This document shows, piece by piece, positions 1 to 9,263 of a stretch of 64,000 nt of DNA. Under the pieces are notes generated by a model. It was not told the origin of the DNA. It made no database searches and saw nothing but the letters and a program-made list of their open reading frames with translations. The translations under genes were made by a program, and so were the position numbers. The stretch is taken from contig SBGP01000095.1 of NCBI GenBank assembly GCA_006226595.1, forward strand, positions 361,809 through 425,808, given 5' to 3'. The number at the start of each line of letters is the position of its first letter. Within the stretch, counting starts at the first letter, position 1. The stretch is from Deltaproteobacteria bacterium (GTDB taxonomy: Bacteria; Myxococcota_A; UBA796; GCA-2862545).

Positions 1-3000
1 CCGTGGCGACGCGCGTCGAAGGGCAGGGCCGCGTTCTCGACCTCAGCCTCGGTGGTCGCCGCGCCGGCGGCCATGAAGCCACCGCCGATCCACTTGAGCA
101 TCTGCTCGTTGGTCACGTCGTCCGCGCCGATCACGAGCACGCGCTCGGCACGACCGAGGCGAATCCAGTCCTCGGCGATGGTCAGCGCCTGGGTGGTGCT
201 CGCACACGCCGCGTTGAGCGCGGTGTTCGGGCCGCGGGCGCCGATCATCTGCGCGAACTGGGAGTGCCCCATCGACAGGATCTGGAACAGGATGCGGCGG
301 TCGAAGTGCCCGTCGGCATCCGCGCCGTTCGCCTGCATCTTCTCGATCAGGCGGCTGTAGCCGGGGAACGCGGAGGCGAAGATCACGCCGGTGCCGTCGC
401 GCAGCGGCTCGGGAAGGCCCCAGCCCGTGGGCACCTTCTTGCCGGTGGCGGTGGTCTTGTAGGTCTTCACCAGCGGGATGCCCGCGTCGCGTAGGGCCTC
501 GAGGCCGGCAGCGGCGGCGAGCTGGGTGGTGATGTCCAGCGCCTCGATCAGGCGGTCGGGCACACCCCACTCGCGCAGGTCGAAGGCGGCCTTCTGGCCC
601 GCCAGGCGAATCACCTGCTCCTCGCTCTCGACGGGCAGGAAGCTGCCCTCGCCGGTCTGCGGGTCCTTCACCAGCCGCACGAGGTCGAGCTCGAGGAACT
701 GCTTGGCGCGCTCGCCGAGCTTGTCGATGCGGTTCTCGCCCGAGAGGATGCGCGCGAGGTTGTCGGCGCCGAACACGGCGTCGCCGCCCGGAAGGCCGGC
801 GGAGGCACCGGTGCACACCACGCGGGTCCTCGCGACGGGCGTACCGCCCGCCGCTGCGGGGGATTCGGCTCGACTTGCTTCGCTCGCTCCCCTCACCCGT
901 TCCATCTGGTGCGGTGCGCCCGCTGGCGCACCGTGGGTCGAGTAGACGGCGTCGAAGGTGGGCGGAACCGGCGTTGAAGCAGGCGCCGGACGCGCGGCCA
1001 CCGCCGCCTGGAAGGCCGCGGCGAGCAGACCCTGAACCGACGGGAGCAGCGCCTTCGCAAAGGCATCGGCGTCGACGTCGGCCATGCCGAGCTTGGCGGC
1101 CTCGGAGAGGAAGCTCGTCACCGCCGCGTCAGAAGTGCCGGCGGGCACGGCCTGAGCGACCGGTGCCGGCGCGGCAACCGGGGCCGGAGCGGGCGCGGGC
1201 GCGGCACTCTGCGGGCGGGTCGCGCCGATGCGCGCAGCCACCCAGTCGATGATGGCGCGCAGCGTCTTGTAGTCGGAGATCCGGAACGAGTCGTCGCGCT
1301 CGATGCCGTAGGTGTCGCGCACCGTGGCGAAGATCTCGGCCTGCTTCACGGTGTCGATGCCGAGGTCGGCCTCGAGCTCGAACTCGAGGTCGAGGTCCTC
1401 GACGTCGTAGCCGGTGGCCTTGGCGACGATGGCGAGGATGCCCGCGGTGACGTCGGGCTTGGCCTCGGTCGGGAGCGGCGCTTCCTGGGTGTCGACGGCG
1501 GCGATGGCCGCGGTGGTCGCGGTGCGCGCCTCGGTATCGATGAACAGGTCCGGCACCGCCGCGCCCGAGCTCGCCTTCACCGGGAATCCGGCGACGAGCA
1601 GGCCGGCGAGGCCATCGCGGAAGGACCACAGGCCGCCGCGCTTCGGGTGGTTCGTGTACAGCGCGCGATGCGGACGGCGCTTTAGGATGGACACCGCAAA
1701 GCCCGTGAGCGCGCGCTTCGGGCCACACTCGAGGAAGATGCGGGCGCCATCGGCGTACATGCGCTCGATCTGCGCGGTCCACTCGACGGGCGCGCTGATC
1801 TGGCGGGAGAGCAGGTCGATGATCGCGTCCTCGGCGCCGGGACCGGACGGGTAGTACTCGGCGGTCACGTTGGTCGTGATCGGACGGCGCGGCGCGCTCA
1901 TGCCGAGGCGCTTGAGCACCTTGGCGAGCGGCTCGCTGGCCGGCGCCACGATGGCCGAGTGGAACGCGTGGCTCACCGGCAGCGGGTACACGGTGATGTT
2001 GCGGGCGCGGAAGCGCTCCATCGCCTCTTCCACCGCGTCGCTGGCACCGGCGATGACCGTCTGGGACGGGCAGTTCTTGTTCGCGGCGATGACGTAGCCC
2101 TCGACCTCGGCGAGGATCTCCTCGACGGTCTCGGTGCTGGTCGCGATGCCGGCCATCTTTCCGGGGTCGTCGATCTGGATGCTCGCCATCTCGCGACCAC
2201 GTGCGGCGACCGCGAGCAGTGCCTGCTCGAAGGTCATGATGCCGGCGGCGACGGCGGCGCCGTACTCACCGAGGGAGTGGCCAGCGACCATGTCGGGAGC
2301 GATGCCGAAGCCCGCGAGCAGCCGCAGGATGGCGACGTCGACGGTCAGCGTCGCGGGCTGCGAGTACTGCGTCTGGCGCAGCTGATCCTCGCGCGCCGCC
2401 TTGTCCATGCCCTCCTCGAACTTGATGAGCTCGGTGATGGTCATGCCGAGGTGCGGCTTGCAGATGCGGTCGGCCTCCTCGAAGGTCTGCGCGACGATCG
2501 GGTAGGCCTCGGCGAGGTCGAGCCCCATGTCGAGGTACTGCGAGCCCTGGCCCGTGAACAGCATGGCGAGCTTGCCGTCGACCGGGGTGTCCTCGAAGTA
2601 GATCGCACGGGCGCGGAGCATGTCCGGGTTGCTGCCCTTCGCGATCACCTTCTTCGAGCGGTCGATCTGCGCCTGCAGCTCTTCCACGGTCTTCGCGGCG
2701 GCGGCGATGCGCAGCGGCGCGGAGGGGTTGAACGGCGCGGTCTGGCCCGCGGCGATCTTGTCGAGGTTGGCGAGCACCTCCGCGGCGTCACGGCCCGACG
2801 TGGCCCACAGGCCCTCGGGAAGCGGGCGGGACACGACCTCGATGCGCGGCGGAGCGGCCACGGCCGCGGGCTGGGCCGCCAGAGCCGGAGCCGGGGCGGG
2901 CGCAGCGGGGGTCGGGTGCTGGAACTGGACCACGGGCTCGACGGTGCGCGGGTTGGCGGGCACGGTCTGCTGGGGCGGCGGCGTGAGCGCGGCCGAGCGG

Positions 3001-5630
3001 TTGAGGCGCTGACCGGCGAAGCTCTCCATCACCACGTGGAAGTTGGTGCCACCGAAGCCGAAGGCGGACACACCCGCACGGCGAATGCCATCCGGCGTCT
3101 CGGGCCAGGGCTCGGCCTTCGTCTGGACCTTGAACGGCACGGTGTCGAAGGGCACGTCCGGGCGAGCCTCGGAGAAGCCCAGGCTCGGCGGAAGCACGCC
3201 GTGGTAGAGCGCGAGCGCGGTCTTGATGATGCTCGCCGCGCCCGCGGCGGACTTGAGGTGGCCGATCATCGACTTCACGGAGCCGAGGCGCACCGGTCCG
3301 CGGTCGCCGCGGTGTCCACCGCCGATGAGCTCGGTGAGCGCCTCGACCTCGACCCGGTCACCCACGACGGTGGAGGTGCCGTGGGCCTCGATGAGGTCGA
3401 CGGAGGTCGGGTCCACACCGGCGGCCTTGTAGGCGCGACGCAGGGCGCGCATCTGGCCCTTGATGTTCGGGGCGGTGATGCCCTTGCCCTTGCCGTCGGA
3501 GCTCGCGCCGATGCCGCGGATGATGGCGTACACGCGGTCGCCGTCACGCTCGGCGTCCTCGAGACGCTTGAGGATCAGGATGCCCGCACCCTCGCCCATC
3601 ACGAAGCCGTTGGCGCCGGCATCGAAGGGCGTGGAGCGGTCGGGGGACAGCGCGCCGATCTTGCAGAACTTCACGTAGGTCGGGAGGTTCATGCTGCGGT
3701 CGGCGCCGCCGGTCACCGCGAGATCGAAGTCGTGGTCCTGCAGGCCCTTGATCGCCGACTGCACGGCAGCCATGGAGCTGGCGCAGGCCGCATCCACCGT
3801 GAAGTTGGCGCCGCCGAGGTCGAAGGCGTTCGCGATACGGCCGGCGATGACGTTCGACAGCTCGCCGGGCATGGAGTCCTCGTCCACCTCCGGCAGGCCC
3901 TGCTTGTAGGACTTCTCGAAGTCCGCGAGCATCTTGTCGCGCGCCGCCGCGGGCAGGTCGCGGATGCCGGCAACGGCCTCGAGCTTCTTCTTCACGTCCG
4001 GCCAGTTGAGACGCAGGGCGTAGTCGTCCTTGATCTCGCCGCCGAGGCTGTTGCCGAGGATGACGGCGCAGCGCTCGCGGTCGAACTCGCGGCCCGGGGA
4101 CCGACGGTCCACCTTGAGCCCGGCGTCCTCGAGGGCCTCGGCCACCGACGCGAGCGTGATCTGCTGCACGGGGTCGACCTGGCGGGCGACCTTCGGCGGG
4201 ATGCGGAAGCGCTTGGAGTCAAACTCGAAGTCGGTGAGGAAGCCGCCGATGGTCGTGTAGGTCTTGTCCGGCGCGTTCGGGTCGGAGTCGAAGTACAGGG
4301 CCGGGTCCCAGCGCTCGGTCGGCACCTGGGTGATGGCGCTCACGCCGCCGGCGATGTTGGCCCAGAACTCGGCCATCGAGTTGGCCTTGGGCATGCGGCA
4401 GCCGATGCCGATGATCGCGACCGCGCCTGCCTTGTGGTCCTCGCGGATGGTCTCGACCACCGTCTCGACCTGCGGAGCGTCCGGGCCGACCGCGGTGAGC
4501 GCGGCGAGCGAGGTCGGAGGCATCGACAGCAGCGGAGGCAGCGTCGCCACCGGGCTGATCGCGTCGTCGTCCTCCTGCGGGATCAGGCTCGCCGTCGGCG
4601 GTTCCGGGATCGGCTGGAGCAGGTCCTCGGTGGGCAGACCCAGGGCCTCGGCGCGGCCGAGCAGGCGCGTGCGCGCCGCCTCGAGCTCGGCGGGGGTCGC
4701 GGAGACCGCGGTCCCGAGGGCGATGGCCGCCTCGAGCGGTCCACCGACCACACCGCGGGAGCACCACACGGCTTCCTGCCACAGGGTGCCGCTGCCAACG
4801 AGGCCCTTGGCGCTCGCGGCGGCCGCGGGATGGGCGAGCAGCGAGGCGCACGGGGCCGGGCGGAAGGTCTCGAGAGGAGTCGCCTGACGCGCGCGAATGC
4901 CCCAGCGTCCCCACGCTGCGACGTAGGCACGCACGATGCCCTCGAGGCTGCCGAAGCGCTGCGCGAGCTCGTGCGCGAGCGCGGTCCCCTGGCCCACCAG
5001 CCACGGAGAGGTCTGCACGTCACCGGTCTCGTACACGTCTGGCAGCGTGAGCGGGTCGGTGCCCGCGGAGAGCTCCCGAAGCACGGGCGCGGTCGCCGGG
5101 TGGCACGCGCGCCAGCCGCCGATCACGTGGGTCAGCTCGTCGTCCGCGAGGAGCAGGCGCCGGCGCAGGGCCGATGGAAGGCCCATCTCGGGCACGGCGA
5201 GGTGCTGGCCGACGAGCAGCGCGCCACGGCCGCCGAGTGCAGCAGCAGCGGCAGCGGTGTGGGGTCCGAGGCCCGCGTCGAGCACGATGCGCGACGGATC
5301 ACTCGCCGCGGCGAGCAGCTCGAGTCCATCGACCTCGGCGCCACGTCCGCCCGCCTCGCGGCCCTTGAGCACGATGCCCGCGAAGCCGTCCGGGATGTCC
5401 GCGGAGGTCGTCTCGAGCCAGGTCTCTCGTCCCTGCACGGGCTCACCGCCGACGCGCACCAGGCCCGCCGCCGCCGGCGGCTCCTGATCGGCGCGGATCC
5501 GCGCCCATGCGCCCTCCGGCAGGTCGACTACCCGACGCGTCACGTCGACGACCGGGACACCACCCGCCGCAAGCACCGTAGGAACAAGAGAAGCCGCATG
5601 CGGCGGCAGAAGCACGAAGATCGCGCTCAT
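1..5630 (-). CDS. Type I polyketide / PUFA-synthase-like megasynthase, 5' part (runs off the window)
   Basis: The first 1876 codons are visible; the C-terminus lies beyond the left edge. Visible domains: residues ~1-380 resemble a degenerate NMO/PfaD-type flavin TIM barrel (GREAGG near residue 90, an AAAAAALGGRGALLVG stretch). A ketosynthase follows at ~400-870 (AIIGIGCRMPK, active-site DAACASS near 613, GTSTVVGD). Then come an acyltransferase at ~1020-1320 (LFTGQGSQY, GHSLGEYG), an ACP at ~1400-1470 (LGIDTVKQ), an Ala/Pro linker, and a second ketosynthase from ~1600 with NAACAST near 1807. By family knowledge such proteins make long-chain or polyunsaturated acyl chains by iterative condensation; the product here cannot be read. 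The start is the ATG preceded by GGGAG. The ACP motif has Thr where the phosphopantetheine Ser is expected. The NMO-like call is the weakest part. Confidence 0.85.
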   Translation of the reverse strand, partial: MSAIFVLLPPHAASLVPTVLAAGGVPVVDVTRRVVDLPEGAWARIRADQEPPAAAGLVRVGGEPVQGRETWLETTSADIPDGFAGIVLKGREAGGRGAEVDGLELLAAASDPSRIVLDAGLGPHTAAAAAALGGRGALLVGQHLAVPEMGLPSALRRRLLLADDELTHVIGGWRACHPATAPVLRELSAGTDPLTLPDVYETGDVQTSPWLVGQGTALAHELAQRFGSLEGIVRAYVAAWGRWGIRARQATPLETFRPAPCASLLAHPAAAASAKGLVGSGTLWQEAVWCSRGVVGGPLEAAIALGTAVSATPAELEAARTRLLGRAEALGLPTEDLLQPIPEPPTASLIPQEDDDAISPVATLPPLLSMPPTSLAALTAVGPDAPQVETVVETIREDHKAGAVAIIGIGCRMPKANSMAEFWANIAGGVSAITQVPTERWDPALYFDSDPNAPDKTYTTIGGFLTDFEFDSKRFRIPPKVARQVDPVQQITLASVAEALEDAGLKVDRRSPGREFDRERCAVILGNSLGGEIKDDYALRLNWPDVKKKLEAVAGIRDLPAAARDKMLADFEKSYKQGLPEVDEDSMPGELSNVIAGRIANAFDLGGANFTVDAACASSMAAVQSAIKGLQDHDFDLAVTGGADRSMNLPTYVKFCKIGALSPDRSTPFDAGANGFVMGEGAGILILKRLEDAERDGDRVYAIIRGIGASSDGKGKGITAPNIKGQMRALRRAYKAAGVDPTSVDLIEAHGTSTVVGDRVEVEALTELIGGGHRGDRGPVRLGSVKSMIGHLKSAAGAASIIKTALALYHGVLPPSLGFSEARPDVPFDTVPFKVQTKAEPWPETPDGIRRAGVSAFGFGGTNFHVVMESFAGQRLNRSAALTPPPQQTVPANPRTVEPVVQFQHPTPAAPAPAPALAAQPAAVAAPPRIEVVSRPLPEGLWATSGRDAAEVLANLDKIAAGQTAPFNPSAPLRIAAAAKTVEELQAQIDRSKKVIAKGSNPDMLRARAIYFEDTPVDGKLAMLFTGQGSQYLDMGLDLAEAYPIVAQTFEEADRICKPHLGMTITELIKFEEGMDKAAREDQLRQTQYSQPATLTVDVAILRLLAGFGIAPDMVAGHSLGEYGAAVAAGIMTFEQALLAVAARGREMASIQIDDPGKMAGIATSTETVEEILAEVEGYVIAANKNCPSQTVIAGASDAVEEAMERFRARNITVYPLPVSHAFHSAIVAPASEPLAKVLKRLGMSAPRRPITTNVTAEYYPSGPGAEDAIIDLLSRQISAPVEWTAQIERMYADGARIFLECGPKRALTGFAVSILKRRPHRALYTNHPKRGGLWSFRDGLAGLLVAGFPVKASSGAAVPDLFIDTEARTATTAAIAAVDTQEAPLPTEAKPDVTAGILAIVAKATGYDVEDLDLEFELEADLGIDTVKQAEIFATVRDTYGIERDDSFRISDYKTLRAIIDWVAARIGATRPQSAAPAPAPAPVAAPAPVAQAVPAGTSDAAVTSFLSEAAKLGMADVDADAFAKALLPSVQGLLAAAFQAAVAARPAPASTPVPPTFDAVYSTHGAPAGAPHQMERVRGASEASRAESPAAAGGTPVARTRVVCTGASAGLPGGDAVFGADNLARILSGENRIDKLGERAKQFLELDLVRLVKDPQTGEGSFLPVESEEQVIRLAGQKAAFDLREWGVPDRLIEALDITTQLAAAAGLEALRDAGIPLVKTYKTTATGKKVPTGWGLPEPLRDGTGVIFASAFPGYSRLIEKMQANGADADGHFDRRILFQILSMGHSQFAQMIGARGPNTALNAACASTTQALTIAEDWIRLGRAERVLVIGADDVTNEQMLKWIGGGFMAAGAATTEAEVENAALPFDARRH

Positions 5631-5696
5631 GAAAGAACTCCCGTGATCGGCGTGGGGGAGATGCGAAAGCGCACGCGCCGATCCTGCGGGCCCGTT

Positions 5697-5831
5697 CTAG
5701 CAGCCGAAGCAGGCCTCTTCACCCGCAAAACTGCCGATGAACACGCGCTCATCGGAGAGTTGGCAGCGCAAAGTCGCGGGGACACCGGGCTCCGGCGCGG
5801 CGCATCCGACCGGGAACGGTTCATTTCGCAC
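5697..5831 (-). CDS. Possible 44-residue Cys-containing small protein
   Basis: A short frame with a GTG start (CAGG a few bases upstream) encodes 44 residues with four cysteines and ends in EEACFGC. It lies in the 230-bp gap between the PKS-like gene and the next lipoprotein gene, on the same strand. The amino-acid composition looks protein-like, but G/C at third positions is weaker than in neighbours. No signal peptide or family is recognised. It could equally be untranslated leader of the PKS gene. Confidence 0.25.
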   Translation of the reverse strand: MRNEPFPVGCAAPEPGVPATLRCQLSDERVFIGSFAGEEACFGC

Positions 5832-5863
5832 GGTGACCTGGCCCGCTCACGCGCTCTGGGAGC

Positions 5864-6652
5864 CTACTCGCCGACGACGGGACAGGCCCAGTTCGCCTCC
5901 GAAGACGCGTCCATCATCGCCATCATCGCGAGCACCTCGGCGTGGACCTCGGGGTCGGTCGCGAACGGCTCGATGCGACGCAGGGCGTCGTGCCAGCCCG
6001 CGAGCTGCATGCCCAGCGTCCACGGCTGGCCGGGGAGGATGGCAAACGGCGTGCGCGGGCAGGGTCGGCCGATGCCGGTGAGCGCCTCGACCCGCGCACT
6101 GTGCTCGTCCATGAGGGCCCGGGTCTCGGGATCGACGAGGGCCACGAGCCGTGGGATGTCCTCGAGGAACGCCGTCGTCCGCATCACCGCGCCAGGTCCC
6201 GCGAGCACCGCCTCGCGGTCGAGCACCTCTCCGTGCAGCCCATCCCCCGGCACCGGAGCGGTGAGGTCGACGCCGAGCGTCTCCAGCGCCGCGACGTGGG
6301 TCGCCAGCCCGAGCTGCAGGTACTGCCAGTCCTGAGCCACGAGCGGGTCCAGCCGTCGCGCATCGATGGCGCTCACCGACGCATGCATCGCGACCGGCAT
6401 CTGCATCGCGGCCCGGGTGTAGGGGTCGTTGGCGACGAGCCACGCGAGGGAGGCCGAGGCCTGGACCCGATCCTCGTCGGGAAGCTCGGCGAGGCGCTCG
6501 GCAATCCGAGTGATGGCGGCGGTCGTTCCGCGCACGTCCACGCGGCTCAGCGCGTCGAGATCGAGCTCGTCGACCGGCGCCTCGGGCACGGACGCCACGA
6601 CGGGTTGTTCGGCACACGCGACGAGACACAGGACCAAGCACAGACCACGCAT
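5864..6652 (-). CDS. Predicted lipoprotein of unknown function
   Basis: A 262-residue protein with a short lipoprotein signal: MRGLCLVLCLVAC, with the lipobox Cys at residue 13. It should be anchored in the inner or outer membrane facing the periplasm. The mature part is mixed alpha-type sequence without recognised motifs; two Cys near the C-terminal half may pair. A GTG 18 bp upstream is also in frame, but it would put a charged stretch before the signal, so the ATG was chosen. It is not recognised as a known family. It sits between the PKS-like gene and a small Cys-rich lipoprotein, all on the minus strand. Confidence 0.75.
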   Translation of the reverse strand: MRGLCLVLCLVACAEQPVVASVPEAPVDELDLDALSRVDVRGTTAAITRIAERLAELPDEDRVQASASLAWLVANDPYTRAAMQMPVAMHASVSAIDARRLDPLVAQDWQYLQLGLATHVAALETLGVDLTAPVPGDGLHGEVLDREAVLAGPGAVMRTTAFLEDIPRLVALVDPETRALMDEHSARVEALTGIGRPCPRTPFAILPGQPWTLGMQLAGWHDALRRIEPFATDPEVHAEVLAMMAMMDASSEANWACPVVGE

Positions 6653-6739
6653 CGAGCCATCCAGGTTCACGACGGGCCATACCGCCGCGAATCCACGGTA
6701 CCTCCGCCTTCACGAGGCTTCGGGTCACGATGCGTCACG

Positions 6740-6979
6740 TCACTCGCAGGTGGCGACGCACTCCTCACCGGTCGGAAACGGCGCCCACTCGTCGCAGTCG
6801 TCACCGCAACTACAGCCAGCCATGGCCCGGCACTCGCCCTGCTCGAAGTAGAAGCCGAGCACCCGATCGCAGGGCCCCATGCGCTCGAATGCATCGTTCG
6901 GCGGAGACAGTCGACACGCCTCTTCCCGGCAGCCTGCAACGCTCGCCGCCAGGATCATCATCGTCATCACGCGCAGCAC
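6740..6979 (-). CDS. Small Cys-rich lipoprotein with Kunitz/BPTI-like cysteine spacing
   Basis: About 79 residues: a hydrophobic signal ending in a lipobox (AASVAGC), then a domain with eight further cysteines. The order C..GPC..GFYFEQGEC..AGC..EEC..ATC resembles the six-cysteine pattern of Kunitz/BPTI inhibitors, including the aromatic FYFE strand and the GC pair, plus two extra Cys (SCGDDC). That family inhibits serine proteases, and bacterial members are known. Whether this one inhibits anything is inference. The start is uncertain: GTG at 6979 gives a Leu-Arg n-region, ATG at 6967 or GTG at 7018 are alternatives. The longest version overlaps the stop of the upstream metallopeptidase gene, suggesting one operon. 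Confidence 0.6.
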   Translation of the reverse strand: MLRVMTMMILAASVAGCREEACRLSPPNDAFERMGPCDRVLGFYFEQGECRAMAGCSCGDDCDEWAPFPTGEECVATCE

Positions 6980-7002
6980 GCGACCCCGGTGCGCGACCGT
7001 GC

Positions 7003-7881
7003 TCAAGGCACCGTCCACGCATCATCGGGGAATACCTCGGCAATCAGAGCGGCAAGCGCCGGGTCGTAGGCCTGCAGCTCCTCGCGGGTATTCACGTGGT
7101 TGTGGACCCCGTTGGGCGGCACGGACTCGGCATTCGCGTCGAACCACGACTGCACGCCCTCGGCCCAGTACTCGGCCATGGTGTTGTCGGCGTAGGTGTC
7201 GAGGAAGCGCCCGTTCGCGAGGGCATCGTCGTAGGCCGCCTGGAGGCGGGACGGGAAGTCGCCCCCGAGCGGCGCCACGCCGAGGTTGTAGATGCCGTGG
7301 GCGAACTCGTGCACGAGGATCGACTCGCCGGCGTAGATGTCGCCGGCCAGGTGCAGCACGTTCTCCTCGGCGCACGAGGTCAGCGGAATCGCGAGCGTGC
7401 CGCCGATGCCGCGAAACCGGTCCCAGTCGCTGTTCGGGTACAGGTCGTACAGCTGGCTGTGCTCGGGCAGGTCGGTGGTGACCTCGGTGGAGGCCATGAT
7501 GCCCAGCTTGCCGCCGTTCGCCACGAGCTCCGCGTGCACGTCGGGACGTGCCGAGAGCATGTGGCTGGCCACCTCGCACACGACGGCGAAAGCAGGGGCG
7601 TCCACCTGGTCCGAGCCGATCACCGGCATGCCGCCGACATCGAGGTAGCGCGTGTAGAACGGGTCGAGGCCGAGCTCGACGGGCGGCGCCCCGACGGGGA
7701 GCGCGCACGGGTCGAGGTCGCCCGTGTCACCACCGGTGTCCGCGGTATCCGTGTCCACGCCGGTGTCGCCCGTGTCCGTGACGCCCGTGTCCGTGACGCC
7801 GGTATCGCTCGTGCCCGTGTCGCCGGTGTCCGCGACGGGCTCCGTGCACGCCACGAGCAGGATCAGCGACAGCAGCCTCAC
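7003..7881 (-). CDS. Zinc-metallopeptidase-like lipoprotein (HEFAH)
   Basis: A 292-residue lipoprotein (MRLLSLILLVAC) with a 35-residue linker of TDTG-type repeats after the lipid anchor. The globular domain carries HEFAHGIYN near residue 190, the HExxH zinc motif, and a downstream AEYWAEGVQSWF segment that could supply the third ligand Glu as in gluzincins. Cys residues may form disulfides. It is expected on the periplasmic or cell-surface side and probably cleaves peptides; the substrate is unknown. The GTG start overlaps the stop of the MOSC gene by 4 bp (GTGA), indicating translational coupling. Membership in a particular peptidase family cannot be assigned by eye. Confidence 0.75.
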   Translation of the reverse strand: MRLLSLILLVACTEPVADTGDTGTSDTGVTDTGVTDTGDTGVDTDTADTGGDTGDLDPCALPVGAPPVELGLDPFYTRYLDVGGMPVIGSDQVDAPAFAVVCEVASHMLSARPDVHAELVANGGKLGIMASTEVTTDLPEHSQLYDLYPNSDWDRFRGIGGTLAIPLTSCAEENVLHLAGDIYAGESILVHEFAHGIYNLGVAPLGGDFPSRLQAAYDDALANGRFLDTYADNTMAEYWAEGVQSWFDANAESVPPNGVHNHVNTREELQAYDPALAALIAEVFPDDAWTVP

Positions 7882-8447
7882 AGGCCCCGCCGCAGCACGC
7901 GGACCGCGTCACCCACCGCGACCTCGCCCGCCTCGATCACGGCGAAGTGCACGCCGCGCATCCGCAGCGCGCGACGCTCCTTGTCGGAGATGTAGCGCAG
8001 CGCGTCGAGGCCGAAGCGTGCCCGGTACTTCTTGCAGCCCGTGTGCGGCTTGGGCGTGAGCTCGAGCACCGCCTCGCCCGCCTGGATGCGGCTGCCGATG
8101 GGCAGGTTCACGGCATCGAGCGCGAGGTCCAGCACCAGGTTGTCCCCGAACAGCGCCAGGTCCTGGCCATTGGCGATGACCTCGCCGACCCCCGCCTCCA
8201 TCGCGGTGATCTGGGCCTCGGGGTTGCGCGACCCGCGTGCCCAGCGGTCGTCGCCCAGCGGCGCGTCCGGCGCCAGACGCACGCGCTCCAGCGTGCGCCG
8301 GACTCCAGCCTCCGGTCGCTCGACGAGCAGCACCACCCGGCCCTCCTCGCGGGGAGCCTCGGCCGCGCGGGCAAAGCGCAGGGCCAGCTCGGCGCCACTC
8401 AGGTGCCGCGCCGGGTCCCCACCCTCGTGCTCAGAGCCCGAGCTCAT
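7878..8447 (-). CDS. MOSC domain protein
   Basis: A 189-residue protein matching the MOSC fold found at the C-terminus of molybdenum-cofactor sulfurases and in stand-alone YiiM/YuaD-type proteins. Visible features: R-N-P-E-AQIT region, FGDNLVLDL, LPIGSRIQAGEAVLELT, and the conserved cysteine in HTGCKKY followed by RFG. MOSC proteins carry sulfur or serve molybdoenzymes such as N-hydroxylated-substrate reductases; the partner is not visible here. The start overlaps the end of the upstream membrane-protein gene and the stop overlaps the metallopeptidase start, so three or four genes appear to be co-translated. Confidence 0.85.
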   Translation of the reverse strand: MSSGSEHEGGDPARHLSGAELALRFARAAEAPREEGRVVLLVERPEAGVRRTLERVRLAPDAPLGDDRWARGSRNPEAQITAMEAGVGEVIANGQDLALFGDNLVLDLALDAVNLPIGSRIQAGEAVLELTPKPHTGCKKYRARFGLDALRYISDKERRALRMRGVHFAVIEAGEVAVGDAVRVLRRGL

Positions 8448-9198
8448 CGAGCAGCTCCCGCTGCTTGACCACCGAGTGGTACATCACGCCCTGCACCAGC
8501 GCGAGGACCGGCGTCGCGACGAGGAAGCCGATGCCGAGGGTGAGACAACCGAAGGCGACCACACCGAGTCCGAACACCAGGTTGATGATGAAGATGTCCA
8601 TCTTCTGGCCGTCGGTGATCGCCATGCTCTCGCTCATCGCCTCGATCGGCCCCATCTGCCGATCGACGATGAGGTACAGCGTGAAGTACAGCATCAGGCT
8701 CAGGATGATGCCGGGCACGATGAGCAGCAGGAAGCCGACCACGAGCACGATGCCCATGATGAAGCTCGCCGCGAGGGCCGACAGGTAGCTGCGCCCCTCG
8801 GTGAACAGCATCATGATGTCCGCTTCCCGGCCGAAAGCCAGGTTGAGGAAGATGCGGATGGCGCCGAGCTGCACGAACAGACCGACCGCGAAGCCGACCA
8901 GCTGCGCGCCGAGCGAAGCCAGCGCGAGCACGAGCACCATGGTGTCGTCGCCCTCGTACGCGTACTGCTCGCGCGCGATGTCGCTGGCGACCTCGATCGC
9001 ATCGAACGGAAGGCCGACGAGCACCGGGATGATCACCGCGGCGAGCACGACGAGCGGGTTCTCCATGAGCAGCTCGATGGCCCGATTGAGGACCGGACCC
9101 GGGCTCAGGTTCGCGGGCTCGCGGGAGCCGGGATCGTAGGTCTCGTCGTCGAAGGCCGGTTCGTTGGCCGGCGCAAACGGGTTCGATTCGTCGCTCAA
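8431..9198 (-). CDS. Polytopic membrane protein, about six TM segments
   Basis: A 255-residue integral membrane protein: an acidic cytoplasmic N-terminus (SDESNPFAPANEP), then about five to six hydrophobic segments including LVVLAAVIIPVLVG, FIMGIVLVVGFLLLIVPG and LVFGLGVVAFGCLTLGIG. The LLLIVPGIILSLML pattern, followed by a VDRQMGPIEAMSESM loop, resembles the DUF975/GlpF-less membrane families often described as glycerophosphodiester phosphodiesterase membrane-domain-like. The start is a TTG with GGAGGG four bases upstream; a longer TTG start would place that ribosome-binding site inside the gene. It overlaps the MOSC gene downstream. Confidence 0.8.
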   Translation of the reverse strand: MSDESNPFAPANEPAFDDETYDPGSREPANLSPGPVLNRAIELLMENPLVVLAAVIIPVLVGLPFDAIEVASDIAREQYAYEGDDTMVLVLALASLGAQLVGFAVGLFVQLGAIRIFLNLAFGREADIMMLFTEGRSYLSALAASFIMGIVLVVGFLLLIVPGIILSLMLYFTLYLIVDRQMGPIEAMSESMAITDGQKMDIFIINLVFGLGVVAFGCLTLGIGFLVATPVLALVQGVMYHSVVKQRELLDELGL

Positions 9199-9263
9199 GC
9201 AGCCCTCCAAGGTGCGGGAAGGCTAGCCGACCGCGGCGACCTCGCGCCAGCCGAAGCGCGAAC

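Noticed and set aside
1959..6335. A 1458-codon open frame on the plus strand
   Set aside because: It is the antisense shadow of the PKS-like gene: low-complexity Arg/His/Gly/Val-rich translation without domains, while the minus strand shows KS, AT and ACP motifs.
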